Shown here: positions 47,837-56,271 of the stretch, piece after piece
Position numbering within the stretch: position 1 is the stretch's first letter
How the letters are laid out: each line of letters starts with the position of its first letter
Origin: Sinomonas sp. ASV322
GTDB lineage: Bacteria; Actinomycetota; Actinomycetes; Actinomycetales; Micrococcaceae
NCBI RefSeq assembly: GCF_030908245.1
Contig: NZ_JAVFJJ010000015.1
Location: 20,895 to 84,894, forward strand
Direction of reading: 5' to 3'
Length of the DNA stretch: 64,000 nt
The notes under the pieces: model-generated
Told to the model about the DNA's origin: nothing
The model's database searches: none
Seen by the model: the letters and a program-made list of their open reading frames with translations, nothing else
Position numbers and translations under genes: made by a program

Positions 47837-48715
47837 TCACTCGAGCGGCGACACCTCGAGCGCCCGCAGCCGCGCCGGATCGGCCATGACGTCGATGTGG
47901 GTGATGCGGTCGCCGTCGATCCCGAACTCGAGCACGATGCGCAGGCGGCCCTTCGGAGCCACGACGATGGCCACCGCGCCGTTGACGACGGCGACGCGCG
48001 CGAACGGTGCCCGCGCCGCGGACGCGACGGCGGCGTGCGCGACCTGCTCGGCGCCGCGGAACGAGACACGGACGCGCGACGGCGTCGACGCGGCATCTGC
48101 GTCGATCAACACGTCCGGGGCGAGCAGCGCGACGAGCGCCTCGAAATCGCCCGTGCGGACGGCGGTGAGGTAGGCCTCGACGGCGCGCCGTTGGCGGGGG
48201 CGATCGGGGTCAGGGGCCTCCGAGCCGCGGACGCGGCGGCGCGCGCGGCTCGCGAGCTGGCGCGTCGCCTCGGAGGACTTGCCGAGGATCGGGGCGATGC
48301 GGTCGAAGGGGACGTCGAACATGTCGTGGAGCACGAACGAGAGCCGTTCCGCGGGCTGAAGGGTGTCGAGCACCACGAGGAGGGCGAGACCGACCGAATC
48401 CGCCATGACGGCCTCCTCCTCGGGTCCGTCCGCGGTGGTGGCGACCACGCCGTCGAGCCCGTCGAGCCCGTCGAGCGGCTCCTCGCGGCGCGTGCTCCGC
48501 GCCCGCAGGACGTTGAGGCAGATCCGCCCGACGACGGTCGTGAGCCACGCGCCGAGGTTCTCGATCGCCGCCGCCTCCGTGCGGGCGAGGCGCAGCCACG
48601 CCTCCTGCACGGCGTCGTCCGCCTCGGGGAGCGACCCCAGCATGCGGTACGCCACGGCACGGAGGCGGCCGCGCTCGGACTCGAATCGGGTGGCCAGAAG
48701 ATTCTCGACATCCAC
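47837..48715 (-). CDS. ECF41-type RNA polymerase sigma factor
   Basis: This 292-residue factor has sigma region 2 (RLRAVAYRMLGSLPEADDAVQEAWLR, here in pieces), region 4 (LQPAERLSFVLHDMF...IGKSSEATRQLASRARRR pattern) and a C-terminal SnoaL/NTF2-like domain of about 110 residues, the hallmark of ECF41. That domain acts as a built-in regulator instead of an anti-sigma factor. GTG 48715 has GGAG upstream. It is divergent from an NAD(P)-binding oxidoreductase gene, the usual ECF41 target type. Confidence 0.92.
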   Translation of the reverse strand: MDVENLLATRFESERGRLRAVAYRMLGSLPEADDAVQEAWLRLARTEAAAIENLGAWLTTVVGRICLNVLRARSTRREEPLDGLDGLDGVVATTADGPEEEAVMADSVGLALLVVLDTLQPAERLSFVLHDMFDVPFDRIAPILGKSSEATRQLASRARRRVRGSEAPDPDRPRQRRAVEAYLTAVRTGDFEALVALLAPDVLIDADAASTPSRVRVSFRGAEQVAHAAVASAARAPFARVAVVNGAVAIVVAPKGRLRIVLEFGIDGDRITHIDVMADPARLRALEVSPLE

Positions 48716-48717
48716 GC

Positions 48718-48744
48718 TGTCACACTCCAGCACCGTCGCGTGTC
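48718..48744 (+). promoter_or_regulatory. ECF41-like promoter of the oxidoreductase gene
   Basis: TGTCACA at 48718-48724, a 16-nt spacer, then TGTC at 48741-48744. The reported ECF41 consensus is TGTCACA-N16-CGTC, so one base differs. It directs transcription into the gene starting at 48793. Confidence 0.65.
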
Positions 48745-48792
48745 ATGCAAGTGAAGGGGCCGCAAGGGCCCCACGACAAGGGAGAACACGAG

Positions 48793-49587
48793 ATGGCAGC
48801 GACAATCCTGGTCACGGGCGGAACCGGAATCCTTGGGCGGCAGGTGGTGGCACGGCTTCGCGACGCCGGGCAGTCCGTGCGCGTCCTGAGCCGGCACGGC
48901 GGCCCAGCGGGCGACGGCGTCGAGTACGTCGCGGGCGACCTCCAGACAGGCGAGGGGGCCGCGGCCGCGGTGGACGGTGTCACGACCATCGTGCACTGCG
49001 CGGGCACCCAGAAGGGCGACGGCGACAAGGCGCGTCACCTCGTCGCGGCGGCCAAGGACGCGGGCGTGCGGCACATCGTGTTCATCTCGGTGGTCGGGGC
49101 GGACACGATCCCCGTCGTGAGCGGCATCGACCGCGGTGCGTTCGCCTATTTCGAGTCGAAGCACGACGCCGAACGGGTCATCGAGGCGTCGGGCATCCCG
49201 TGGACGACGCTCCGCGCGACCCAGTTCTACGAGCTCACGCTTCTCACGGCCAAGGCGATGGCGAAGCTGCCCGTCATCCCCGTGCCGTCCGGCTTCAACT
49301 TCCAGCCGGTCGACTCGGGCGAGGTTGCGGACCGGCTCGTCGAGCTGGCCCTCGGCGACCCGCAGGGCTTCGTGTCCGACGTGGCCGGACCCACGGTGTA
49401 CAGCATGAAGGACCTCATCCGGTCCTACGTGGCTGCGGCCGGCCTGCGCAGGCTGTTCCTCCCCGTGCCCATGCCGGGCCGCGCCGCCCGGGCCATCCGG
49501 GACGGGGCGAACATCGCTCCGGCTCGGGCGGTTGGGCGCCGGACTTGGGAGGAGTTCCTCGCTACGCAGTCACTGGTCCAGGCGTGA
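48793..49587 (+). CDS. NAD(P)-binding atypical SDR (NmrA-like) oxidoreductase
   Basis: This 264-residue protein has the dinucleotide motif TGGTGILGR near the N-terminus (GxxGxxG). The rest resembles NmrA/atypical SDRs without a classical YxxxK catalytic pair clearly visible. It follows an ECF41-like promoter and is divergent from the ECF41 sigma gene, so it is probably its regulon target. Its 3' end overlaps the convergent glycosyltransferase gene by 26 bp. Confidence 0.85.
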   Translation: MAATILVTGGTGILGRQVVARLRDAGQSVRVLSRHGGPAGDGVEYVAGDLQTGEGAAAAVDGVTTIVHCAGTQKGDGDKARHLVAAAKDAGVRHIVFISVVGADTIPVVSGIDRGAFAYFESKHDAERVIEASGIPWTTLRATQFYELTLLTAKAMAKLPVIPVPSGFNFQPVDSGEVADRLVELALGDPQGFVSDVAGPTVYSMKDLIRSYVAAAGLRRLFLPVPMPGRAARAIRDGANIAPARAVGRRTWEEFLATQSLVQA

Positions 49588-50812
49588 CGGCCGAATCGAG
49601 CAGTGCCTCGATTGCATCCGCGCCAGCGGAGGCCCCGCCTGCTGCGACGTAGCCCGCCGCGACCCGCCGCGCGCCGTCGGCCATTCCCGCGGCGCGGCGC
49701 ACGGCGTCGCGGAGCGCGCGGCCGCTGAGCCTCTTGCGGTTCAGCCGGACGCCCGCACGGGCCTGCTCGACGCGGGCGGCGACCTCGAGCTGGTCTCGTC
49801 CAAAGGGCACGACGACGGTCGGCACGCCGGCCGCGAGGGCCTTCTGGGTCGCGCCCATGCCGCCGTGCGTGACGGCGACTGCCGCGCGCGCCAGCACGGG
49901 TCCATGGGGCACGAACGATTCGACCCGGACGTTCGCCGGCAGCCGGCCGAGATCCGCGACGCCGGAAGGCATCGTCACGACGACCCGGTAGGGCTCGCCC
50001 GCCAGGCCTTCCACGGCGGCTCGCGCGAGCGATTCGTCTGCCTGGTATTCGGACGAGGTCGTCACGAGGGCGAACGGCTCGCCGGGCTCGTCAAGCCACG
50101 CAGGCACATCGGACGGGGGCTCCCACGGGAGAGCGCCGATGAGTCGCACGTCCGGCGCCCAGTCCGGATGCGGGTACTCGAACGGTTCGGCGGTGGCCAC
50201 GAGGACGAGCTGGCCCGCCCGGAAGAACGCGCCGACGCTCGGCGAGGCCGGCAGCCCGCGCGCCGCCCGGGCGGCGTTGATCCGAGGCAGGAAGCGCTTC
50301 TCGAGCTGGCCGGTCACGAGCGGCCGCAGTACGGCGTCGCGAGCTCGGCCGAGCGGCCCCGCCATGGGCTTGAACCCGGGACCGAATGGCGGCGTGCCGC
50401 GCGCCTCGATTGGCGGGATGTAGGGGCTGAACGTCGCCCATGGTCCGCCCGAGGCCTCCGCCGCGATCCGCGCGCCCCATGCATTGATGTCGACGACGAC
50501 GGCGTCCGCGCCGGTTGCGCTGAGGGCTGCGGCGAGGTCTGGGCCGTCGAACTCGGCGCGGCGGGTCATGACGTCGGCTGCGGCCGAAAGCGCCTGGACG
50601 GCGTTGCGCGCGCCGAAGTCACGGTGTTCGATCGCGGGGATCCGCGGATCGATGCCCTCCGCCTCGAGGCCGAGCCCGCGGAGCAGGCCGACGTGGCTCT
50701 CGAGCGTGCGCACGCACACCCTGTGGCCCCGGGCTGCAAGTTCGAGGAGGAGAGGGGTCAGGGGGAAGAGGTGCCCGATGGCAGGCGAGGTGTAGGCGAG
50801 GATGGTAGACAT
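49562..50812 (-). CDS. MGT-family UDP-dependent glycosyltransferase
   Basis: This 416-residue GT-B enzyme (GT1, macrolide glycosyltransferase-like) starts ILAYTSPAIGHLFPLTPLL and has the C-terminal donor-site pattern FVPHGPVLARAAVAVTHGGMG followed by PFGRDQLEVAARV. Such enzymes glycosylate small hydrophobic molecules, sometimes as resistance. Its ATG overlaps the stop of the upstream TetR gene by one base (TGATG). Convergent overlap of 26 bp with the oxidoreductase gene. Confidence 0.9.
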   Translation of the reverse strand: MSTILAYTSPAIGHLFPLTPLLLELAARGHRVCVRTLESHVGLLRGLGLEAEGIDPRIPAIEHRDFGARNAVQALSAAADVMTRRAEFDGPDLAAALSATGADAVVVDINAWGARIAAEASGGPWATFSPYIPPIEARGTPPFGPGFKPMAGPLGRARDAVLRPLVTGQLEKRFLPRINAARAARGLPASPSVGAFFRAGQLVLVATAEPFEYPHPDWAPDVRLIGALPWEPPSDVPAWLDEPGEPFALVTTSSEYQADESLARAAVEGLAGEPYRVVVTMPSGVADLGRLPANVRVESFVPHGPVLARAAVAVTHGGMGATQKALAAGVPTVVVPFGRDQLEVAARVEQARAGVRLNRKRLSGRALRDAVRRAAGMADGARRVAAGYVAAGGASAGADAIEALLDSAVTPGPVTA

Positions 50813-51411
50813 CACGGCCTCCGGACGAGGGGTTCGAGGAGCTCGGTGAGGGCAACGAGGTACTGGCGTCGGCTGAGGCCCGCATCGAGCCTCAGGAGCT
50901 TCCAGGTGTAGACGTCGCAGAGGGCGACGAACTGGGCGAGGCGGCGGTCGCGGTCCGCGCCGGTCAGGCCCGCGAGGGAGTTCGCGAAGACGCGCGAGCA
51001 CCAGCCGCGATGGTAGCCGCGACCCCGACCCGTGACCTCGCGCATGAACGCGGAGGCGTGTTCCTCGGCGAGCATCTTGAGCGCGAGCTGTCCGGTCGTC
51101 TCGTAATGCTCGGCGAGGTTCTCGAGGGCGGCCGCGAGGTTGTCTGCCGGTGCGGCGTCGCGCGCGTTCGCGACGGTTTCGAAGCCGTGCTCCGCCGCCG
51201 ACGCGAACAGCGACTCCTTGTCGCCGAAGCGCCGGATGACGGTCTGCACGGTGACGCCCGCGCGGTCCGCGACCTGTGCGAGCGTGATCTGCGCGAGCGG
51301 GATCTCGACGAACAGCCCGAGCGCGGCGTCGAGAAGTCGCACGCGCGTCTCCTCGGCCGAGGCAGCGCGCTGGCGCATGACGTAAGGCCGGCCGCCGCCC
51401 TCGGATTTCAT
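50812..51411 (-). CDS. TetR family regulator (glycosyltransferase operon)
   Basis: This 199-residue repressor-like protein has an N-terminal helix-turn-helix (ITLAQVADRAGVTVQTVIRRFGDKE, given in part) and a helical ligand domain. It is translationally coupled to the glycosyltransferase gene. An imperfect palindrome GTTAATGACGCTAAC abuts the start codon and is a likely autoregulatory operator. Confidence 0.9.
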   Translation of the reverse strand: MKSEGGGRPYVMRQRAASAEETRVRLLDAALGLFVEIPLAQITLAQVADRAGVTVQTVIRRFGDKESLFASAAEHGFETVANARDAAPADNLAAALENLAEHYETTGQLALKMLAEEHASAFMREVTGRGRGYHRGWCSRVFANSLAGLTGADRDRRLAQFVALCDVYTWKLLRLDAGLSRRQYLVALTELLEPLVRRP

Positions 51412-51426
51412 GTTAATGACGCTAAC
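51412..51426. promoter_or_regulatory. Candidate TetR operator
   Basis: GTTAATGACGCTAAC (GTTA/TAAC arms) lies immediately upstream of the TetR start codon. An AT-rich TTTAAA follows. Confidence 0.5.
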
Positions 51427-51452
51427 TTTAAATCCGGGGCGGCGTCTAGCCC

Positions 51453-52046
51453 CTAAGCCCCGATCTTCAACCCAGTGCCGAGGAAGGCGAGCGCGTCGTC
51501 CATCATGGCTGGAAGATCGCCGCGCCCGTCGTCGGCGACCCATTGTTCGAGGACCGCGGTGAGCGCCCCCATCATGGCGCCTGCGGCCACCGCAATCCTC
51601 GGATCGTCCGTGGAGATGCCGATGCTCCTGGCGAGGATGCCGCCGTAGATCTGCCCGATCTCGTGGTTGGCCGTCATGATCCGGCTGCGGAGGGCCGGCG
51701 TCTCGAGGACCAGGCGCATCCGCTCGAGGATCACGTCGCGGTCCACGGCGAAGAATTGAGCGAATACGCCGCGGAGGACGGATCGGAACGCCTCGACCAC
51801 GGGCGTCTCGGGGGGAATGGTCTCGAGTGCGGCCATCATCGACGCGTCGTACTCGTCGGCGAGGACCACGTCTTCCTTCGTCGGGTAGTACCGGAAGAAC
51901 GTGCTCGGCGAGACCTCCGCCTCGGCGGCGATCTGGTCGACCGTGGTCTCGTCGTAGCCCTGCTCGGCGAAGAGGCGGAGCGCGACGTCTTGGATGAGGC
52001 GCCGCGTCTTCGCCTTCTTGCGTTCGCGCAGCCCTGGTTCCGTCAT
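51453..52046 (-). CDS. TetR family regulator (DHA2 efflux operon)
   Basis: This 197-residue regulator has an N-terminal HTH (TTVDQIAAEAEVSPSTFFRYYPTKED, in part) of the AcrR type. Its ATG overlaps the TGA of the upstream DHA2 transporter (ATGA), so it is second in that operon and probably represses it in response to the exported compound. Confidence 0.92.
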   Translation of the reverse strand: MTEPGLRERKKAKTRRLIQDVALRLFAEQGYDETTVDQIAAEAEVSPSTFFRYYPTKEDVVLADEYDASMMAALETIPPETPVVEAFRSVLRGVFAQFFAVDRDVILERMRLVLETPALRSRIMTANHEIGQIYGGILARSIGISTDDPRIAVAAGAMMGALTAVLEQWVADDGRGDLPAMMDDALAFLGTGLKIGA

Positions 52047-53626
52047 GCACCCATCTTGCCAGCCGCCGTCGTGCGCGGAGCCTGCGCGCGGCGCGGGAGC
52101 ACAATTGCCATCGCGGCCGCTATGACGATCGCCGCCGCGAAGCACACGAGGCTCACGCCGTGAACGCCGTCGAGGTACGCGGAGCCGGCGGCATCGCGCA
52201 GCGCGTTCCCCGCGGGTCCGAGGCGACTCGCGACGGCGACGGCCCCGCCGAGCGAATCGCGCGCGGCGCTCGCCGCGGCACCGGGGAGATGCGCGACCGG
52301 CCCATCCATGCCCGAGCGATACGCGGCCGTGAGGATGCTTCCGAGGACGGCGACGCCGAGCGCGCCGACGGTCTGCCGGACGGAGAGGTTGAGCGCAGTG
52401 CCGGTGCTCTGAACTCCGTCGGGGAGCGAATCGAGCATCGCGGCCATGGCGGGCGGCATCGCGACGCCGAACCCGAAGCCTGTCACGGCGAGCGTCGCGA
52501 AGAGGGGCCAGTAGTCGGACGACGGCGTGATCCCCAGGAGTGCGAGGAAGCCCACCGAGGAGACGAGGAGGCCCGCGGGGACGATCACCCTGAGGCCAAG
52601 CCGCGGCCCGAGCCGCGACGAGATGGCCGAGCCGATCACGAGAGTGAGCATCATGGGCATGAGCTTGAGCCCCGTGACGAGCGCCGAGTCCCCGAGATAC
52701 GCCTGCAGATAGAGCGGAATCGCGAACAGGAGTCCCATCATCACGAATGAGGTCAGCGCCGTCGCGACCGTGGGCCACACGAACAGGCGCGATCCCATGA
52801 GGCGGCGGTCCAAGAGCGGTCCGGCGCTGCGCGCCTCGACGACTCCGAACGCCACGAGCAGCGCGACCCCGCCGCACAGCGGCACGAGCGTCGACGCCGC
52901 ACCCCAGCCGTCGATCGGCACCTGCGTGATCCCGTAGACGACGCCGGTAAGCCCCCCGACCGTGAGCAGGAGCCCGAAGGGATTGACGCGCCGGGGGCTC
53001 AGGTCTCGCGAGTCGGGGATGAACGCGAGGCCCGCGGCGAGGGCCACGGCGACGGTCGGCACGTTGAACAGGAGCGTCGAGCCCCACCAGAAGTTGTCGA
53101 GCAGCCAGCCGCCGACGAGCGGCCCGAGGGGCATGCCGACGCCCATCGCGGCGGTCATCACGGCTACGGCCTTGGGTCGCTGGGCCGGGGCGAAGACGGT
53201 CGGGATGATCGAGAGCGCGAGCGGGAAGACCGCCGCGGCGCCGATTCCCATGACGGTGCGCGCGGCGATGAGCTCGGTCGGATTCTGCGCGAGCGCGCCG
53301 ACGGCACTCGCGGCCACGAAGATCCCGAGGCCGACGGCGAGCACGCGGCGGCGCCCCAGGCGGTCGCCAACGAGGCCCGCGGGGATGAGCAGGACGGCCG
53401 AGGTGAGCCCGTAGCCGTTGACGATCCACTGGAGTTCGGTCGTGCTGGCGCCAAGGGCGCGCGAGATGTCGCTCAGTGCGACGTTGAGCACCGTCGCGTC
53501 GAGGCCGACGACGAGGAGCGAGAGGGCGAGCGCCGCGAGGATCCACCACCGGCGGGGGTGACCCGCCTGGGCCTCCGTGGATGCCGGCGCAGATGTCGCA
53601 ACCGAGGGGATCTTGGAAGTTGCCAT
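52043..53626 (-). CDS. DHA2 family (EmrB/QacA-like) MFS efflux transporter
   Basis: This 527-residue protein has 14 predicted helices. The first (LLVVGLDATVLNVAL) and the loop GDRLGRRRVLAVG match DHA2 drug:H+ antiporters. The C-terminal extension has an extra external loop. Co-transcribed with the TetR gene that overlaps its stop. A -35-like TTGACA at 53662-53657 (minus) and repeated TGACAG/CTGTCA half-sites lie upstream. Confidence 0.92.
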   Translation of the reverse strand: MATSKIPSVATSAPASTEAQAGHPRRWWILAALALSLLVVGLDATVLNVALSDISRALGASTTELQWIVNGYGLTSAVLLIPAGLVGDRLGRRRVLAVGLGIFVAASAVGALAQNPTELIAARTVMGIGAAAVFPLALSIIPTVFAPAQRPKAVAVMTAAMGVGMPLGPLVGGWLLDNFWWGSTLLFNVPTVAVALAAGLAFIPDSRDLSPRRVNPFGLLLTVGGLTGVVYGITQVPIDGWGAASTLVPLCGGVALLVAFGVVEARSAGPLLDRRLMGSRLFVWPTVATALTSFVMMGLLFAIPLYLQAYLGDSALVTGLKLMPMMLTLVIGSAISSRLGPRLGLRVIVPAGLLVSSVGFLALLGITPSSDYWPLFATLAVTGFGFGVAMPPAMAAMLDSLPDGVQSTGTALNLSVRQTVGALGVAVLGSILTAAYRSGMDGPVAHLPGAAASAARDSLGGAVAVASRLGPAGNALRDAAGSAYLDGVHGVSLVCFAAAIVIAAAMAIVLPRRAQAPRTTAAGKMGA

Positions 53627-53629
53627 GAA

Positions 53630-53662
53630 ATGACAGTAACTCTCACAAACTAGTGTCTGTCA
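53630..53662 (-). promoter_or_regulatory. Promoter/operator of the DHA2-TetR operon
   Basis: On the minus strand TTGACA (53662-53657) matches the -35 consensus, with a weak GTTACT-like -10 at 17-nt spacing. TGACAG (53630-53635) and CTGTCA (53656-53661) form a spaced inverted repeat around it. Confidence 0.5.
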
Positions 53663-53718
53663 AGAGGTTGTGAATCGCAGAATCCAAACTGTCGGTGGCC
53701 CGTCCTACAGTGGGTGTC

Positions 53719-55098
53719 ATGGAACAAGCGGGGGCCGAGCAGGCCGATCTTGGCGTGGGCGGGGCCGCGCGGCGGGCCGGATCGCGCTCGACGGCGCGGG
53801 ACATCCTGCGCCTTGCCCTCCCCGCACTGGGCTCGCTCATCGCCGAACCGCTGTTCCTCCTCGCCGATTCGGCCATCGTCGGGCATCTCGGCGTCGATGA
53901 GCTCGCAGGACTCGGCCTCGCGACGACCGTCCTCGGCACCGTCGTGGGGCTCATGGTGTTCCTCGCGTACGGCACGGGACCGGCCGTCGCACGCCTGCTC
54001 GGCGCTGGGCAGGCGCCGCGGGCTATGGCGGCCGCGCGCGACGGCGTGTGGCTCGCGCTGCTGCTCGGCCTCGTGCTCGCCGTGGCCGGCTGGGCGTCCG
54101 CGCCCGCCGTCGTCCATGCCGTGGGCGGGCTCCCCGCCGTCCAGGGGTACGCGGTCGAATACCTCGCGTGGTCCATGCCGGGGCTCGTCGGCATGCTCGT
54201 GGTCTTCGCGGGCACGGGCGTTCTGCGGGGGCTCCAGGACACGCGGACACCGCTTGCCGTCGCGACCGTCGGGTTCGCCGCCAATGCGGCACTCAACTTC
54301 GTGTTCGTCTATGGCCTCGGATGGGGCATCGCGGGGTCGGCCATCGGCACGAGCATCGCGCAGCTCGGCATGGCCGGCGTCTATCTCGCGATGGTGGTTC
54401 CGCGGATGCTGCACGAGGGCATCTCCCTCGCGCCCCGGTGGAGTGGGATCCTGGCCGCTGCGCACGTCGGCTCGTGGCTCATGCTCCGCACGCTCACCCT
54501 GCGCGCGGCCATCTTCGCGACGGTCGTCGTCGCGACGGCCCAAGGTGCCGAGAACCTCGCCGCGCACCAGCTCGCCATGACGATGTTCAATTTCCTCGCC
54601 TTCGCGCTCGACGCGCTTGCGATCGCGGCGCAGTCCCTCATCGGCAAGGAGCTCGGCGCCTCGAACGCTCCGAGGGCACGAGAACTCACGGCAACCATGG
54701 TCCGGTGGTCGCTCGGGTTCGGCCTCGTGACGGGTGCGGTCCTTGCCGCGTGTGCCCCGTGGATCGGATGGCTCTTCACGGGCGATCGCGCAGTCCACGA
54801 GACGCTGACCCCCGCCCTGCTCGTCCTCGCGGCGAGCCAGCCCGTGTGCGGGTTCGTGTTCGTGCTCGACGGCGTCCTCATCGGGGCGGGCGACTCGCGG
54901 TATCTCGCGATCGCGGGTGTGCTGAATCTGGTGGTCTACGCGCCGCTCCTCGTGTGGGTCGGGCTCTCGGGGATCGGCGGGCCGGCTGGCCTCGCGTGGC
55001 TGTGGGCGGCCTTCGCGGGCGGCTACATGCTCGCGCGCGCCCTCACCCTCGGGCTCCGCGCCCGAACTGGAGCGTGGGTGGTCCTCGGGGCACATTAG
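53719..55098 (+). CDS. MATE family efflux transporter
   Basis: This 459-residue protein has 12 helices in two repeated halves of the DinF branch of MATE transporters (LALPALGSLIAEPLFLLADSAIVG, in part; GVLRGLQDTRTPL). It exports cationic or drug-like compounds with ion coupling. ATG 53719 is leaderless, with TACAGT at 53706-53711. Confidence 0.93.
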   Translation: MEQAGAEQADLGVGGAARRAGSRSTARDILRLALPALGSLIAEPLFLLADSAIVGHLGVDELAGLGLATTVLGTVVGLMVFLAYGTGPAVARLLGAGQAPRAMAAARDGVWLALLLGLVLAVAGWASAPAVVHAVGGLPAVQGYAVEYLAWSMPGLVGMLVVFAGTGVLRGLQDTRTPLAVATVGFAANAALNFVFVYGLGWGIAGSAIGTSIAQLGMAGVYLAMVVPRMLHEGISLAPRWSGILAAAHVGSWLMLRTLTLRAAIFATVVVATAQGAENLAAHQLAMTMFNFLAFALDALAIAAQSLIGKELGASNAPRARELTATMVRWSLGFGLVTGAVLAACAPWIGWLFTGDRAVHETLTPALLVLAASQPVCGFVFVLDGVLIGAGDSRYLAIAGVLNLVVYAPLLVWVGLSGIGGPAGLAWLWAAFAGGYMLARALTLGLRARTGAWVVLGAH

Positions 55099-55136
55099 GC
55101 GCGGGGGCTCCGGGCCGCCCCGACTAAACTGACTGC

Positions 55137-55721
55137 GTGCCTTCCCCCTCTCCGCAGCCCGACCGCGTCCGACTCGCGTGGCCCGTGCTGATCCGGGCGG
55201 CGGCCGCGCTGGCCTTCGGGGGCGCCACCGTTTTCTGGGGGCGGCCGACGACGGCGGGGGCCGCGTGGGTCTTCGCCGCGTACGTCTGGCTTCTGCTCGC
55301 CGACGAGGTGTGGCTGCTTCGCTCGGAGCGCCCTGGGCCGTCGCGCGGGTCCGCGCTCACGGGGCTGGTCGGGTTCGCGCTCGCGGCGATCGCCGCCGTC
55401 GTACCTCTCGTCGCTCCCGCTGACGGGGTCTTGGCCGGAACGGGTGCCGCGGCGCTTGTGCTCGTCGGGGCATCCGACGTCGCGCGCGGCCTCATCGCCC
55501 GGCGTGCCCCGTCGTCGGGGGTGGCCCCGCTCGCGCGGGACCTGCTCCTCGTGGGGATCGTGACCGTCGGGGCGGGAATCCTTCTGCCGTTTTTCGCGGG
55601 TCTCGGGCCGCACGCGATCTTGGGCGTCGCGGGCGGCGCGGCCGTCATCGCGGGAGTCCTGCTCGCGATCGCAGGGCTGAGCTTGAGGCACGATGCCGCT
55701 GCGGCGGCTCGAGTGGCCTAG
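55137..55721 (+). CDS. Integral membrane protein, unknown
   Basis: This 194-residue protein has about six hydrophobic helices and no named family recognised. GTG 55137 follows TAAACT (55125-55130), a leaderless -10. It lies 38 bp after the MATE gene and could be read with it. Confidence 0.65.
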   Translation: MPSPSPQPDRVRLAWPVLIRAAAALAFGGATVFWGRPTTAGAAWVFAAYVWLLLADEVWLLRSERPGPSRGSALTGLVGFALAAIAAVVPLVAPADGVLAGTGAAALVLVGASDVARGLIARRAPSSGVAPLARDLLLVGIVTVGAGILLPFFAGLGPHAILGVAGGAAVIAGVLLAIAGLSLRHDAAAAARVA

Positions 55722-55727
55722 AATTGA

Positions 55728-55752
55728 GTCGTTCTACCTCACGTAGAACGAC
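55728..55752. promoter_or_regulatory. 10-bp inverted repeat GTCGTTCTAC-N5-GTAGAACGAC
   Basis: Perfect arms with a 5-nt spacer, 75 bp upstream of the gene at 55827. The core TCTAC-N5-GTAGA is shared with the site at 26827-26841 ahead of the copper locus. TAGAAT at 55719-55724 may be a -10. Confidence 0.65.
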
Positions 55753-55826
55753 CCCCACGCGAACATCCAACTGCACCGAAGATCCATCGTGGCGCCGCGC
55801 CATCGCGGGCCGCGCAAGGAGGGCCC

Positions 55827-56207
55827 ATGACCGAAGAATCCCCGCGCGGACCCCGCGTCGGCATCAAGGGTCCGCTCACGTTCTCCGCCTTCTTCGGCGT
55901 GGTCGCCTTCTTCGGCGTCCTGATCTTCGCGTCGGGCGGCACCGGGCACGGCCTTCGGTTCGACCTTGCGTTCACGGCGGGCGGCGTCGCCTTCATCGTG
56001 TGCCTCGTCGTCGCTGCGATGCTGTCGATGACGTACAAGGAGAACGCCGACCACCTCGGGAAGGGCTCGGGGGTCAACCTCCGCTCGGAGGATCGCCTCA
56101 AAGGCCGCGGAGCGCAGCACCAGAACGCGCCGGCCGACAGCGAAGCGGGGCCTGCGTCGGGCACCGCGGACGTCGAGGCAACGGACGACGACGAGAATCG
56201 CGCCTGA
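55827..56207 (+). CDS. Small two-TM protein, unknown
   Basis: This 126-residue protein has two membrane helices (FFGVVAFFGVLIFA and VAFIVCLVVAAML) and a hydrophilic acidic C-terminus. No family is recognised. A palindromic operator lies upstream, linking it by motif to the copper locus. ATG 55827 has AGGAGGG 6-7 nt upstream. Confidence 0.7.
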   Translation: MTEESPRGPRVGIKGPLTFSAFFGVVAFFGVLIFASGGTGHGLRFDLAFTAGGVAFIVCLVVAAMLSMTYKENADHLGKGSGVNLRSEDRLKGRGAQHQNAPADSEAGPASGTADVEATDDDENRA

Positions 56208-56271
56208 CGCTGCCGCGGCACGTGCGTTGGACATGTCCATAATTGGGCCTCTGACCGCATAGAGTGGCGGT

